Of a stretch of 9,168 nucleotides of DNA, positions 1 through 6,150 are shown piece by piece. Source of the DNA: Candidatus Methanomethylophilaceae archaeon (GTDB lineage: Archaea; Thermoplasmatota; Thermoplasmata; Methanomassiliicoccales; Methanomethylophilaceae); the NCBI GenBank assembly GCA_017475875.1, contig JAFVET010000154.1:1-9168 (forward strand), given 5' to 3'. Numbering within the stretch: the stretch's first letter is position 1; every line of letters starts with the position of its first letter. The notes under the pieces are model-generated. The model did no database searches and was not told the origin of the DNA. It saw only the letters and a program-made list of their open reading frames with translations. Made by a program: the position numbers and the translations under genes.

Positions 1-1
1 A

Positions 2-226
2 GGCCTCATGGCCCCGCACATCTGCAGGATGATAATCGGCAACGACCAGCGGTTCCTGGTGCCCGTGTCCGGTGTGCTAGGAGCGCTCATACTGCTCGTC
101 TCCGACACGGTGTCCCGCACGATCCTGGCCCCCATCGAGATCCCGGGGGGTGTGATCAAGTACCTCCTCGGAGTAGTATTCTTCATATATATCATAACGC
201 GCAGGAACGGGAGGGTGTTGGAATGA
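2..226 (+). CDS. FecCD/BtuC-type ABC importer permease, C-terminal fragment (5' end outside window)
   Basis: This is the last 74 codons of a membrane permease for an importer of iron chelates, haem or cobalamin. The reading frame is open from the first base, so the start lies upstream. The visible part begins GLMAPHICRMIIGNDQRFL, the conserved segment of FecCD/BtuC permeases that contacts the ATPase. Two hydrophobic helices follow (VSGVLGALILLVSDTVSRTI and a final YLLGVVFFIYIIT stretch), then a short basic tail. The second helix pair keeps the family pattern in which the substrate path ends near 'APIEIPGGVIKYLLG'. The TGA stop overlaps the ATG of the ATPase gene as ATGA, so the two are translationally coupled. 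Family assignment is firm; the substrate is unknown. Confidence 0.92.
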   Translation, partial: GLMAPHICRMIIGNDQRFLVPVSGVLGALILLVSDTVSRTILAPIEIPGGVIKYLLGVVFFIYIITRRNGRVLE

Positions 227-1032
227 TCATCAGGGCCGAGGGACTCGACCAGGGATACGGCGGGGACGTCGTCGTCCACGGGTTCGAAGGTGAGTTCCAT
301 ACCGGACAGGTGGTCTCCGTCCTCGGTCCCAACGGGGCCGGGAAGTCAACCCTCATCAGGACTCTGGCAGGGCTGACCGAACCCATGTCGGGGGAGGTCT
401 ACGTTGACGACGTCCCGTTGGGTGACATAAGTCTCGGAGACAGGGCCAAGATCATATCGTACGTTCCCCAAAGCTACAGCTACATGCCGTACACCACGGT
501 CCTCGACACGGTTCTGGCCGGACGTAGTCCTTACATGGGCTGGGAACCGAAGGAGGACGACCTGGAGATAGTCCAGGAATCGTTGGAGCGCATGGCCGTG
601 CTCGAGTATACCGAACGTTTCATAAACGAACTGTCGGGCGGACAGCGCCAGAGGGTGTTCATCGCCCGTGCGCTCGCCCAACGGCCAAGGTTCTTCATGT
701 TCGACGAACCCACGAGTTCCCTCGACCTCCGCTACCAGCTGGAGACGATGAAGGTCATGTCCGACATCGTCCACGGTTCGGATTCGGGTCTGATCATAGC
801 CGTCCACGACCTGAACCTGGCGCTCCATTACTCGGATTTCGTGTACCTGATGAGAGACGGGAAACTCACCTACAGCGGAGCTCCGGAAGAGGTGATAACC
901 CCCGAAGTCATCGAAGAGGTGTACGCGGTCAAGTCGATCATGGCGGACACCGAGGAGGGCAGATTCATCCTGCCGTTCCAATCCAAAGGTGGGGAACTGC
1001 GATCCGATTTCGGACATACGTATCGTAAATGA
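223..1032 (+). CDS. ABC importer ATP-binding protein (FepC/BtuD type)
   Basis: This 269-residue cytoplasmic ATPase would power the permease encoded just upstream. All ABC motifs are intact: Walker A GPNGAGKST (35-43), Q-loop Gln83, signature LSGGQRQ (137-143), Walker B ending in Asp161-Glu162, D-loop SSLD (165-168) and switch His195. The length is normal for FepC/BtuD proteins. The start at 223 is supported by the Shine-Dalgarno-like GGGAGGGTG about five bases upstream and by the ATGA overlap with the permease stop. It ends in TGA. No substrate-binding protein is visible on this strand; it may lie before the window. Iron-siderophore, haem and corrinoid are all possible substrates. Confidence 0.95.
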   Translation: MIIRAEGLDQGYGGDVVVHGFEGEFHTGQVVSVLGPNGAGKSTLIRTLAGLTEPMSGEVYVDDVPLGDISLGDRAKIISYVPQSYSYMPYTTVLDTVLAGRSPYMGWEPKEDDLEIVQESLERMAVLEYTERFINELSGGQRQRVFIARALAQRPRFFMFDEPTSSLDLRYQLETMKVMSDIVHGSDSGLIIAVHDLNLALHYSDFVYLMRDGKLTYSGAPEEVITPEVIEEVYAVKSIMADTEEGRFILPFQSKGGELRSDFGHTYRK

Positions 1033-1034
1033 AA

Positions 1035-1060
1035 TTGGATTACATCTCCAACTATTTTTA
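1035..1060 (+). terminator. possible hairpin plus T-run terminator after the first ABC operon
   Basis: Three bases after the ATPase stop, TTGGA (1035-1039) and TCCAA (1047-1051) can pair around a 7-base loop, followed by CTATTTTTA. The stem is short, and the T-run is also part of the TATA box of the next gene, so the terminator reading is weak. Confidence 0.35.
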
Positions 1061-1064
1061 AATA
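1052..1064 (+). promoter_or_regulatory. archaeal TATA box for the NADAR gene
   Basis: The A/T-rich element CTATTTTTAAATA stands out in a G+C-rich setting, about 50 bases before the ATG at 1111. Initiation about 25 bases downstream would leave a short leader that holds GAGGTGA (1100-1106), a Shine-Dalgarno sequence four bases before the start. Confidence 0.6.
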
Positions 1065-1110
1065 CTGACGAACCGTGGTTCCATACGGACAGACGTCCCG
1101 AGGTGAACGT

Positions 1111-1551
1111 ATGGAGAAAATCGAGAGGTTCTGGGGAGACTACTTCTTTTTGAACAAGTGGTATCCGATCGGGGTAGAGGTTAACGGCCTGAAGTTCCTG
1201 AGCAGCGAGGCCGCGTACCAGGCCCAGAGGTGTGCAAACGAGGAGGACCGCGCGAGGTTCGCGGGTCTGGACCCGGCAAGGGTGAGGGTCTTCGCCGATT
1301 AGATGACCGTGCGTCCGGGATGGGAGGACATCAGGATCCAGGTCATGGAAGACGTACAGATTGCAAAGTTCAGCCAATATCCGGACCTGGCGAAGAAGCT
1401 GGTCGACACGGGGGATGCGTTCCTCGAGTACAACAACACCTGTGGCGACACGTATTGGGGACTGGTCGACGGGGTGGGTGAGAACAACCTCGGCAAGGTC
1501 CTGATGCGCGTAAGGGATAAGTTTGCGAGCGGCGAGATCAAAGCCGTCTGA
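1111..1551 (+). CDS. NADAR/YbiA-family protein with an in-frame TAG (candidate pyrrolysine at residue 64)
   Basis: Read through its TAG at 1300-1302, this frame gives a 146-residue protein matching the whole NADAR domain. NADAR members are N-glycosidase-type enzymes: YbiA acts on riboflavin intermediates, and others remove ADP-ribose from DNA guanine. The first half carries FFLNKWYP (12-19) and SSEAAYQAQR (31-40). The second half carries RPGWED, the AKFSQYP helix, VDTGDAFLEYN, DTYWG and GENNLGKVLMRVR. The domain needs both halves, and the TAG falls between them, just before the conserved RPxWE motif. From remembered family sequences, the TAG aligns with a usually basic residue (the GRR/GRK position). 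The start at 1111 has a good Shine-Dalgarno sequence and TATA box. The final stop is TGA. A recently broken gene, or reinitiation at the ATG directly after the TAG, remains possible. Confidence 0.85.
1300..1302 (+). other. in-frame TAG codon inside the NADAR domain (candidate Pyl codon)
   Basis: The TAG is followed directly by ATG ACC and then by 80 more in-frame codons of conserved NADAR sequence ending in TGA. No Shine-Dalgarno sequence stands before the ATG at 1303, so a separate second gene is unlikely. Confidence 0.7.
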
Positions 1552-1576
1552 GTTTGGATCCGAAACAGTAGGAATC

Positions 1577-1584
1577 TTTATATA
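1577..1584 (+). promoter_or_regulatory. TATA box of the 5S rRNA gene
   Basis: TTTATATA lies 25 bases after the NADAR stop, and its centre is about 25 bases before the predicted 5S 5' end near 1605, the usual archaeal spacing. Confidence 0.75.
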
Positions 1585-1604
1585 GTATGTGAATATGGAG
1601 AGTC

Positions 1605-1732
1605 TTGGTATGACGGCCATAGCGGCGGGGTCACACCCGGTCCCATCCCGAACCCGGCAGTAAAGTCCGCCCGCGTATCTGTCTGTACTGTATTGCGCAA
1701 GCGTACGGGAACCCAGACACGCTGTCAACCAC
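1605..1732 (+). rRNA. 5S ribosomal RNA
   Basis: The segment carries the 5S core in order: GACGGCCATAGCGGCGGGG, then CACCCGGTCCCATCCCGAAC with the CCGGCAGTAAAG arm, then a GTACTG...GCGCAAGCGTACGGGAACCC arm. The ends pair as helix I: TGGT-A-TGAC (1606-1614) with GTCAACCA (1724-1731), leaving one bulged A. This sets the ends to within a few bases and gives a length of about 127. No 16S or 23S gene adjoins it; a lone 5S gene with its own promoter is known in Thermoplasmata. It most likely enters the large ribosomal subunit as the normal 5S, but whether the genome has other copies cannot be told here. Confidence 0.93.
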
Positions 1733-1750
1733 TCTTCTTTCTTTATTTTC
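1732..1750 (+). terminator. T-rich terminator after 5S rRNA
   Basis: CTCTTCTTTCTTTATTTT directly follows the 3' strand of helix I. Archaeal polymerase stops at such T-rich tracts without needing a hairpin. The remaining bases up to about 1804 hold no gene that I can see. Confidence 0.65.
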
Positions 1751-1804
1751 CATTCAACTCCTCAATCGACTTTGTCATTCTGTCGTAAAACAATTACGTC
1801 TCAC

Positions 1805-1835
1805 GTCCCACCTATATATCCTCAGTCCGTGGGAC
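1805..1835 (+). promoter_or_regulatory. 7-bp perfect inverted repeat bracketing the TATA box: candidate operator
   Basis: GTCCCAC (1805-1811) and GTGGGAC (1829-1835) are exact reverse complements separated by 17 bases that contain the TATA box. A dimeric repressor bound here would block TBP/TFB. The sequence does not match the NrpR nitrogen operator as I recall it, so no regulator is named. Seven base pairs could arise by chance; the position is what makes it notable. Confidence 0.45.
1812..1819 (+). promoter_or_regulatory. TATA box of the nitrogenase-like operon
   Basis: CTATATAT is centred about 31 bases before the ATG at 1847. Initiation about 25 bases downstream would fall within a few bases of the ATG, so the transcript is probably leaderless. 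This agrees with the absence of a Shine-Dalgarno sequence before 1847. Confidence 0.65.
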
Positions 1836-1846
1836 CCGCGATCGTC

Positions 1847-3487
1847 ATGAAAGTCGCGATATACGGCAAAGGCGGGATAGGGAAATCCACCGTCGCGTCC
1901 AATCTTTCCTATTCTTTCGCCGGCATGGGTCGCAGGGTCCTGCAGATCGGTTGCGATCCGAAGGCGGATTCCACTCGCTCCCTTTTGGGCGGGTCCGTCC
2001 CGAACACCGTCACGAGGTATATGCGCGACGTCCCTCCGTCGAAGAGGAGTCTAGGGGACATCGTTTGCACCGGGTCCAACGGCGTCATGTGCGTCGAAGT
2101 GGGTGGTCCGCGCCCCGGAGTCGGATGCGCCGGGAAGGGTATTATCGGCATGTTCCAGACCTTGGAGCAGCTGGACTACCGTTCGCTGCGTCCGGACCTC
2201 GAGGTGTACGACGTGCTCGGCGATGTGGTGTGCGGCGGTTTCGCCGTACCGATGCGCACGGAGCATTCCGATGCGGTGATCGTGGTGACATCGGGCGAAT
2301 ACATGTCGCTGTACGCCGCCAACAACATCCTGAAAGGTTCCCTCTCCTTCGATTCGGACCACGGCAGGGTTGCCGGACTGGTCCTGAACAGGAGGGGTGT
2401 CGAGAACGAGGACGAGTTGGTGGACCGCTTCTCCCGTGCCGTAGGGGTCCCGGTCGTCTGTAGGATAGGGCGCACGGAGAGGTTCCGTACCGCCGAGTCC
2501 CGCGGATGTACCGTCTCGGAGCTGTTCCCGGAATCGGAGGAAGCAATCGCATTCAAGGAACTGGCGGGACGTCTGGAAAGGCTGGTGGGCGATGCGATGG
2601 CCATTCCAACCCCCTTGACCGACGGACAGCTCGACAGTCTGTACTCGGACGTCCGTTTCGGTGAGAGGGGGCGCTACAAGGCCGAGGAAGATGGAGGGAT
2701 GGATGTTACGAAAACGCAGTCTCTTCCTATGGTCCCCCGTCGCATCGGTAAAGGTCCTGTCTCGGCCGTATTGGAAGGTGCGAAGGTCACGGACATCCCC
2801 GTGGTGGTCCACGGGACCGGGTCGTGCGGATACACCATGTTGCGCGAGATCTCCGCCGAGAGGATACGGCATGCGTTGGAGGACCCCGACTGCTTCGTTT
2901 CACCGGGGGACAACATAGTCAGCTCGAACATGACCGCCTCCGGAGCGGTCTTCGGTCATTCGGGTTCCCTCAAAGCCACGTTGGAATCGCTTCTTTCAGG
3001 GAATACGGTGGTGCTGGTGATCTCGACCTGCCTTCCGGGGATGATAGGGGAGGACACGGAGCGTCTGATAACCAGTCTCAGGGAGGAACATCCCGACAGG
3101 ACGATCCTGCACGTCGACGCCAACAGGGTCGATTCCGGCTTCGACGCGCACATCGAGGTGATCCGGTCGCTGGCGACCCTCATCGACGGTTCCGTCGAAC
3201 CCAGTCCAGATTTCGTCAACGTGGTGGACGATTCCTTCGCGGTCCTCCACCGTGCCGGCAACATGGTGAACCTCGACCGTCTCCTCGGCATGATGGACAT
3301 GGTCCGCGGACCCGGTTTCCTCGACGACTGCTGTCTGCAGGACATAGTCCGCATGCGCCGTTACGGAACGGCCGTCCTCGGCGATCGCAGGAGGGACAAC
3401 CTGGCGGTGAAAGCGATATTGGAGGCCAAGGGCGTCGGTTTCATGGATCTCCCCCTTCCGAGGGGATACGGGGAGACGAGGGATTAG
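1847..3487 (+). CDS. NifH-type reductase fused to a NifD-type component-1 domain, up to an in-frame TAG
   Basis: The first ~280 residues form a whole NifH-like iron protein. They show the P-loop GKGGIGKST (7-15), GCDPKADST (35-43), and the bridging cluster ligands Cys94 ([12 protein letters not shown]) and Cys129 ([11 protein letters not shown]). It would pass electrons with ATP hydrolysis through a subunit-bridging [4Fe-4S] cluster. A component-1 domain follows almost without linker from about residue 285: VVVHGTGSC with Cys327 (like NifD Cys88), the [10 protein letters not shown] segment, and [11 protein letters not shown] with Cys395 (like NifD Cys154). The position of NifD Cys62 has no cysteine. 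The frame meets TAG at codon 547, inside the last third of the domain, and clear homology continues beyond it. [10 protein letters not shown] at 1847 is the family's usual N-terminus, so the further upstream ATG (1772) is rejected. CfbC/CfbD of F430 synthesis are relatives, but CfbD works without a second component-1 subunit. Confidence 0.88.
   Translation: MKVAIYGKGGIGKSTVASNLSYSFAGMGRRVLQIGCDPKADSTRSLLGGSVPNTVTRYMRDVPPSKRSLGDIVCTGSNGVMCVEVGGPRPGVGCAGKGIIGMFQTLEQLDYRSLRPDLEVYDVLGDVVCGGFAVPMRTEHSDAVIVVTSGEYMSLYAANNILKGSLSFDSDHGRVAGLVLNRRGVENEDELVDRFSRAVGVPVVCRIGRTERFRTAESRGCTVSELFPESEEAIAFKELAGRLERLVGDAMAIPTPLTDGQLDSLYSDVRFGERGRYKAEEDGGMDVTKTQSLPMVPRRIGKGPVSAVLEGAKVTDIPVVVHGTGSCGYTMLREISAERIRHALEDPDCFVSPGDNIVSSNMTASGAVFGHSGSLKATLESLLSGNTVVLVISTCLPGMIGEDTERLITSLREEHPDRTILHVDANRVDSGFDAHIEVIRSLATLIDGSVEPSPDFVNVVDDSFAVLHRAGNMVNLDRLLGMMDMVRGPGFLDDCCLQDIVRMRRYGTAVLGDRRRDNLAVKAILEAKGVGFMDLPLPRGYGETRD
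3485..3487 (+). other. in-frame TAG codon in the component-1 domain (candidate Pyl codon)
   Basis: The TAG lies in GYGETRD-TAG-VAELLTRVG, which aligns with the NifD stretch GPTKTIESLR. The same frame continues into LEGRSVDVV, the counterpart of NifD LEGKRVMLY, so the stop is inside the fold. Pyrrolysine decoding, a mutation or a base-call error could each explain it. The nearby frame breaks make error more likely here than in the NADAR gene. Confidence 0.55.
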
Positions 3488-3924
3488 GTCGCCGAACTGT
3501 TGACACGCGTCGGCAGGCCAGAGTCGATACCGGAGGTCGTCGCGGCCATGCGGGAGGATTTCGAAGGTTGCGTGGAAAGGCACTGTGCCGTTCTCGAAGG
3601 AAGGTCGGTGGACGTGGTCACCTGGTCGCCCAAAGAGGACGTCTGGATGGCCGAGACGTTGGAAGCATGCGGTTGCACGGTCACATTCGGTACGCCTGGG
3701 ACTTCACCGAAGTCCGCTGGACGCGTTCCATCAAAAGATCCAGGGGAACACGAACCCGTTCCCGGACCTGACGTGACCGTGGACTGCACGGGTACGTCGG
3801 ACGGTGTAGGCGTGATGCGTTACACCGGGTCGTGCATCTCGTACCAGGCGTCCCTGGAGTTCGTCAGGGCTGTCAGCGGGTTCGTCTCATCGGGAAAGAA
3901 GGAAGGTTGGAGGTGTTGGAATGA
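3488..3924 (+). pseudogene. C-terminal third of the NifH-NifD-like fusion, frame broken about four times as given
   Basis: Codon use and homology move through the three frames, one base back each time. Restoring one base near each of 3690 (T), 3714 (C), 3770 (G) and 3892 (G) joins them into one chain. That chain includes TVTFGYAWDFTEVPLDAF, which aligns with NifD VVGTGYEFAHNDDYD, then HQKIQGNTNPFPDLDVTVDC and YTGSCISYQASLEFVRAV. It ends in LEVLE plus TGA at 3922-3924, overlapping the next ATG. Each lost base would come from a short run of one nucleotide. Upstream and downstream reading frames are clean. This is either a local sequencing or assembly fault, or recent decay by deletion. The NifD cofactor ligand His442 has no counterpart before YTGSC. 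Confidence 0.7.
3909..3924 (+). promoter_or_regulatory. strong Shine-Dalgarno and ATGA coupling junction
   Basis: GGAGGTG (3909-3915) stands five bases before the ATG at 3921. The bases GTGTTGGAATGA (3913-3924) are identical to those at the permease-ATPase junction (215-226). This fixes the start of the second component-1 gene and supports the restored end of the first. Confidence 0.7.
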
Positions 3925-5120
3925 ACGATCACACGATCGGACCCACGGGTTTCATAGGGGCGTCGATGGCGGTCCAGGGGATAACAGACGCCACGGTGGT
4001 CCTGCACGGACAGACAGGATGTCGCAAAGGGCTCCTCGGATCGCAGAACGTGATGCCACGGACCGAGGTCCGCGACCCCTCGTTCTACGGTGGAGGTACC
4101 GCGATACCGTATTCGAACATCCGTCCCGAGGACTATTATTCGGATACGTCGTCCAAGCTCGGGGCGGTGATGGACCACGTCTGTTCGGAGGACTATGCGC
4201 TAAGGGTCCTGATGTGCTCGCCCGGGATATCCATCGTCGGGGACGATTGCGACCGCTACACGGCAGGAGAGGGGACGATGGTCCTCGACACGGACCGTCT
4301 GTCCGACAGGGGTTGCGTCGGTTTCGACCAGAGCATCCGTGAAATACTGGAAGGTCTGCATCCCGAAAAAGGGGAAACCGTCGAGGGCGGGGTGAACATA
4401 CTCGGCCTCAGCATCATGCACAAGGACTGGTACTCCTTCCGTCACGAACTCGCCCACTTCCTCAAGGATGCCGGCCTGAAGGTCGTGTGTCCGGTGGGTG
4501 CCGGGTGTACCGTGGACGAGCTCCGCAGATCGGTGAACGCATCGTGCAACATCGTGGTGGATCCAGCGTATTCTGCAATTACATCTCGGTTCTATTCCGA
4601 AAGGTACGGCATCCCGTCCGTGTCGATAGGGCGCTGCCCCATAGGTTTCGACGCGACGGAGGAGTTCATGCACGCGGTGGGGGATGCGGTCGGGACGCCG
4701 TTGTCCCACGGCCTCTCCATGGTGCGGAAGGCCAAGAGGCGCGCGTACGGTTCCATAACCGCCTCTGGGAAGAGTCTCGTCGGGAAGACGTTCGACATAG
4801 TGGCGGAAGAGACCACTTGCGCCCCACTCGGGGATTTCCTCCGTGATTCGTTCGGCATGGTGGAGGATTCCGATCGTCCGGACTACCTGTTCGCACCCGG
4901 CGACATCGCGTTGTTGGAGCAGCGTTCGGGGAACTGCTGGAAAGGCGTGGACATAGGGTTCCCCTCGTCGTCCACGTTCGACTTCCTCAAGAAGCCGCTG
5001 ATGGGCATCGAGGGGACCATGTACGTGTTGGATTCGCTCTTCAACCGACGTGCCTGTCGAATTCTCCGCCGCGGAGCATCTTCTCCAGGTTGTGCCCCCG
5101 GCGGATGTCCTTGTCCGTGA
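3921..5120 (+). CDS. nitrogenase component-1-like protein (NifD/NifK superfamily), second subunit
   Basis: This 399-residue protein is the likely partner of the NifD-like domain in the preceding gene, forming the heteromeric catalytic component. It starts close to the cluster motif: VVLHGQTGC with Cys34 (like NifD Cys88), followed by MCSPGISIVGDD with Cys99 (like NifD Cys154). No cysteine stands at the Cys62 position. The middle domain VVCPVGAGCTVDEL...YSERYGIPSVSIG matches the NifD segment around Cys275, but that ligand is replaced (VVDPAYSAI), so FeMo-cofactor binding as in nitrogenase is not expected. The recognisable fold ends at PLMGIEGTMYVLDSLFNR. About 24 further residues, rich in Arg, Pro and Cys, lie antisense to the convergent ATPase gene and look like chance coding. 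The start is set by the coupling junction; the end is TGA. The substrate is unknown. Confidence 0.88.
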   Translation: MNDHTIGPTGFIGASMAVQGITDATVVLHGQTGCRKGLLGSQNVMPRTEVRDPSFYGGGTAIPYSNIRPEDYYSDTSSKLGAVMDHVCSEDYALRVLMCSPGISIVGDDCDRYTAGEGTMVLDTDRLSDRGCVGFDQSIREILEGLHPEKGETVEGGVNILGLSIMHKDWYSFRHELAHFLKDAGLKVVCPVGAGCTVDELRRSVNASCNIVVDPAYSAITSRFYSERYGIPSVSIGRCPIGFDATEEFMHAVGDAVGTPLSHGLSMVRKAKRRAYGSITASGKSLVGKTFDIVAEETTCAPLGDFLRDSFGMVEDSDRPDYLFAPGDIALLEQRSGNCWKGVDIGFPSSSTFDFLKKPLMGIEGTMYVLDSLFNRRACRILRRGASSPGCAPGGCPCP

Positions 5121-6150
5121 GGCTCGCGAAGGAGTTCAGGGTGCCGCCGTCCATGATGAAGCAGCAGTCGGGGCGGAGGAAGTCGTTGGACACCAGTCCC
5201 GTGTTGTGCGTGACGAATATGCACTGGGCCCTGTTGCTCGAGATGATGTAGCGGATGGCGTTCTCGGCCGTGCGGTAGTGGAACATGTCGTCGAAGTCGT
5301 CGAAGAATATGAGGGCGTCGCGTTCGCGGCACCTTCTGATCCAACAGAAGAGGCGGCACAGGATCATGGTCCCCCGTGACACGGTCTCGGAGAACGGAAG
5401 CGTGCCGTTGGCCGTCGACACGGCGAGACGACCGTCCTCCGATACGAGGTCCAGGTCGATGGAACCCACATCCCTGAGGAATGTCCTGAACTCGTCCACC
5501 ATGCCGTTCCGGACGAGGTACCGCTCGGCATCGTCCTGCTCGCCTATGATGCCGATGTGGACGTCCATCCTCCACATGGCCATGTAGTAGAGGGAGTGCC
5601 TCGCGAAGCTGTAGACCGTCCAGACCGCAGTATCGACGTCGGGTCTGTTGCGTTCGGCGACCGTCAGTATGACGGATTTACCGCCGTCGGGGACGATCGT
5701 TCCCGCGGAACGGAGCGTCTCATGGTCGAAGTACGGTTGAGATCCGTCGGTGAGGTCGTATCTGAACACTACGTTCCTGTCCACGGTCAGGGATTCGGAC
5801 ACCAGCGTGTCGGGGGCGGATTTGGAGTACTCGTACGTTATGACGGAGCCCTTGTGGGTGAGTTCGTAGTGGAACGTCGCCCTGTCGGTGCCGGAGCCCT
5901 TGTTGAGGAAGCACCGCGCGTTTCTCTGTCCGATGTCCTTGGTAAACCCGCCGGCGGTGGACACGATGTCGGTCATCGCGAAACCGAACGACGTCTTCCC
6001 GGCGTTGTTGCCTCCGAGGACGACCATCTTGTCCAGGAAATCCCCTCTGACGCATTCGACGCCGAACTTGTAGTTCTTCTTGTCCGTCAGGTCGATCTCG
6101 GTCCGCTGGCTGAAACAGCGGTACCCTTCCACCCAGAATCTGATGAGCAC
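5041..6150 (-). CDS. AAA/OLD-like ABC-ATPase-fold protein of unknown function
   Basis: This 369-residue soluble ATPase belongs to the large group of RecF/OLD/AAA_15-like proteins, some of which serve in phage defence or as toxin partners. It shows LIRFWVEGYRCF at the N-terminus, Walker A GGNNAGKTS (46-54), an ABC-like signature SRGT (about 258-261), Walker B ALIFFDDFDD (about 279-288), switch His315 in VTHNTG, and the typical tail RRGHNLEKMLRGGEF. The acidic residue after the Walker B aspartate is Asp, not the usual Glu. I prefer GTG at 6150 because family members begin MLIRF and a GGTGG lies five bases upstream; GTG at 6159 would add three residues. No TOPRIM or nuclease domain is seen and no partner gene is next to it. 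It overlaps the nitrogenase-like operon end by 80 bases, tail to tail. Confidence 0.85.
   Translation of the reverse strand: MLIRFWVEGYRCFSQRTEIDLTDKKNYKFGVECVRGDFLDKMVVLGGNNAGKTSFGFAMTDIVSTAGGFTKDIGQRNARCFLNKGSGTDRATFHYELTHKGSVITYEYSKSAPDTLVSESLTVDRNVVFRYDLTDGSQPYFDHETLRSAGTIVPDGGKSVILTVAERNRPDVDTAVWTVYSFARHSLYYMAMWRMDVHIGIIGEQDDAERYLVRNGMVDEFRTFLRDVGSIDLDLVSEDGRLAVSTANGTLPFSETVSRGTMILCRLFCWIRRCRERDALIFFDDFDDMFHYRTAENAIRYIISSNRAQCIFVTHNTGLVSNDFLRPDCCFIMDGGTLNSFASLTDKDIRRGHNLEKMLRGGEFDRHVG

Noticed and set aside
1303..1551. Separate short gene starting at the ATG after the first TAG
   Set aside because: It has no ribosome site, and its product would be only the second half of a NADAR domain whose first half is in frame directly upstream.
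346..1728. 460-codon minus-strand open frame
   Set aside because: It runs antisense through the ABC ATPase, the NADAR gene and most of the 5S rRNA, and shows no recognisable domain; it is a by-product of G+C-rich codon use.
2699..2701. ATG at 2699 as the start of a separate NifD-like gene
   Set aside because: The frame is continuous from NifH with no stop. The GGAGGG before it abuts the ATG, too close to act as a ribosome site.
3892..3898. GGGAAAG as a programmed -1 frameshift signal (fits G GGA AAG in the local frame)
   Set aside because: It would give the right end, but three other same-direction breaks just upstream lack slippery heptamers, so a lost base in a G-run explains all four more simply.
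3500..4342. 280-codon frame starting just after the second TAG
   Set aside because: Its first ~130 codons are the continuation of the NifH-NifD-like gene. After about 3895 it only shadows the next gene in another frame. It has no start site of its own.
1847..5120. CfbC/CfbD of coenzyme F430 synthesis, or a true nitrogenase
   Set aside because: CfbD acts without a second component-1 subunit, whereas two different ones are coded here. True nitrogenase needs the Cys62, Cys275 and His442 equivalents, which are missing.
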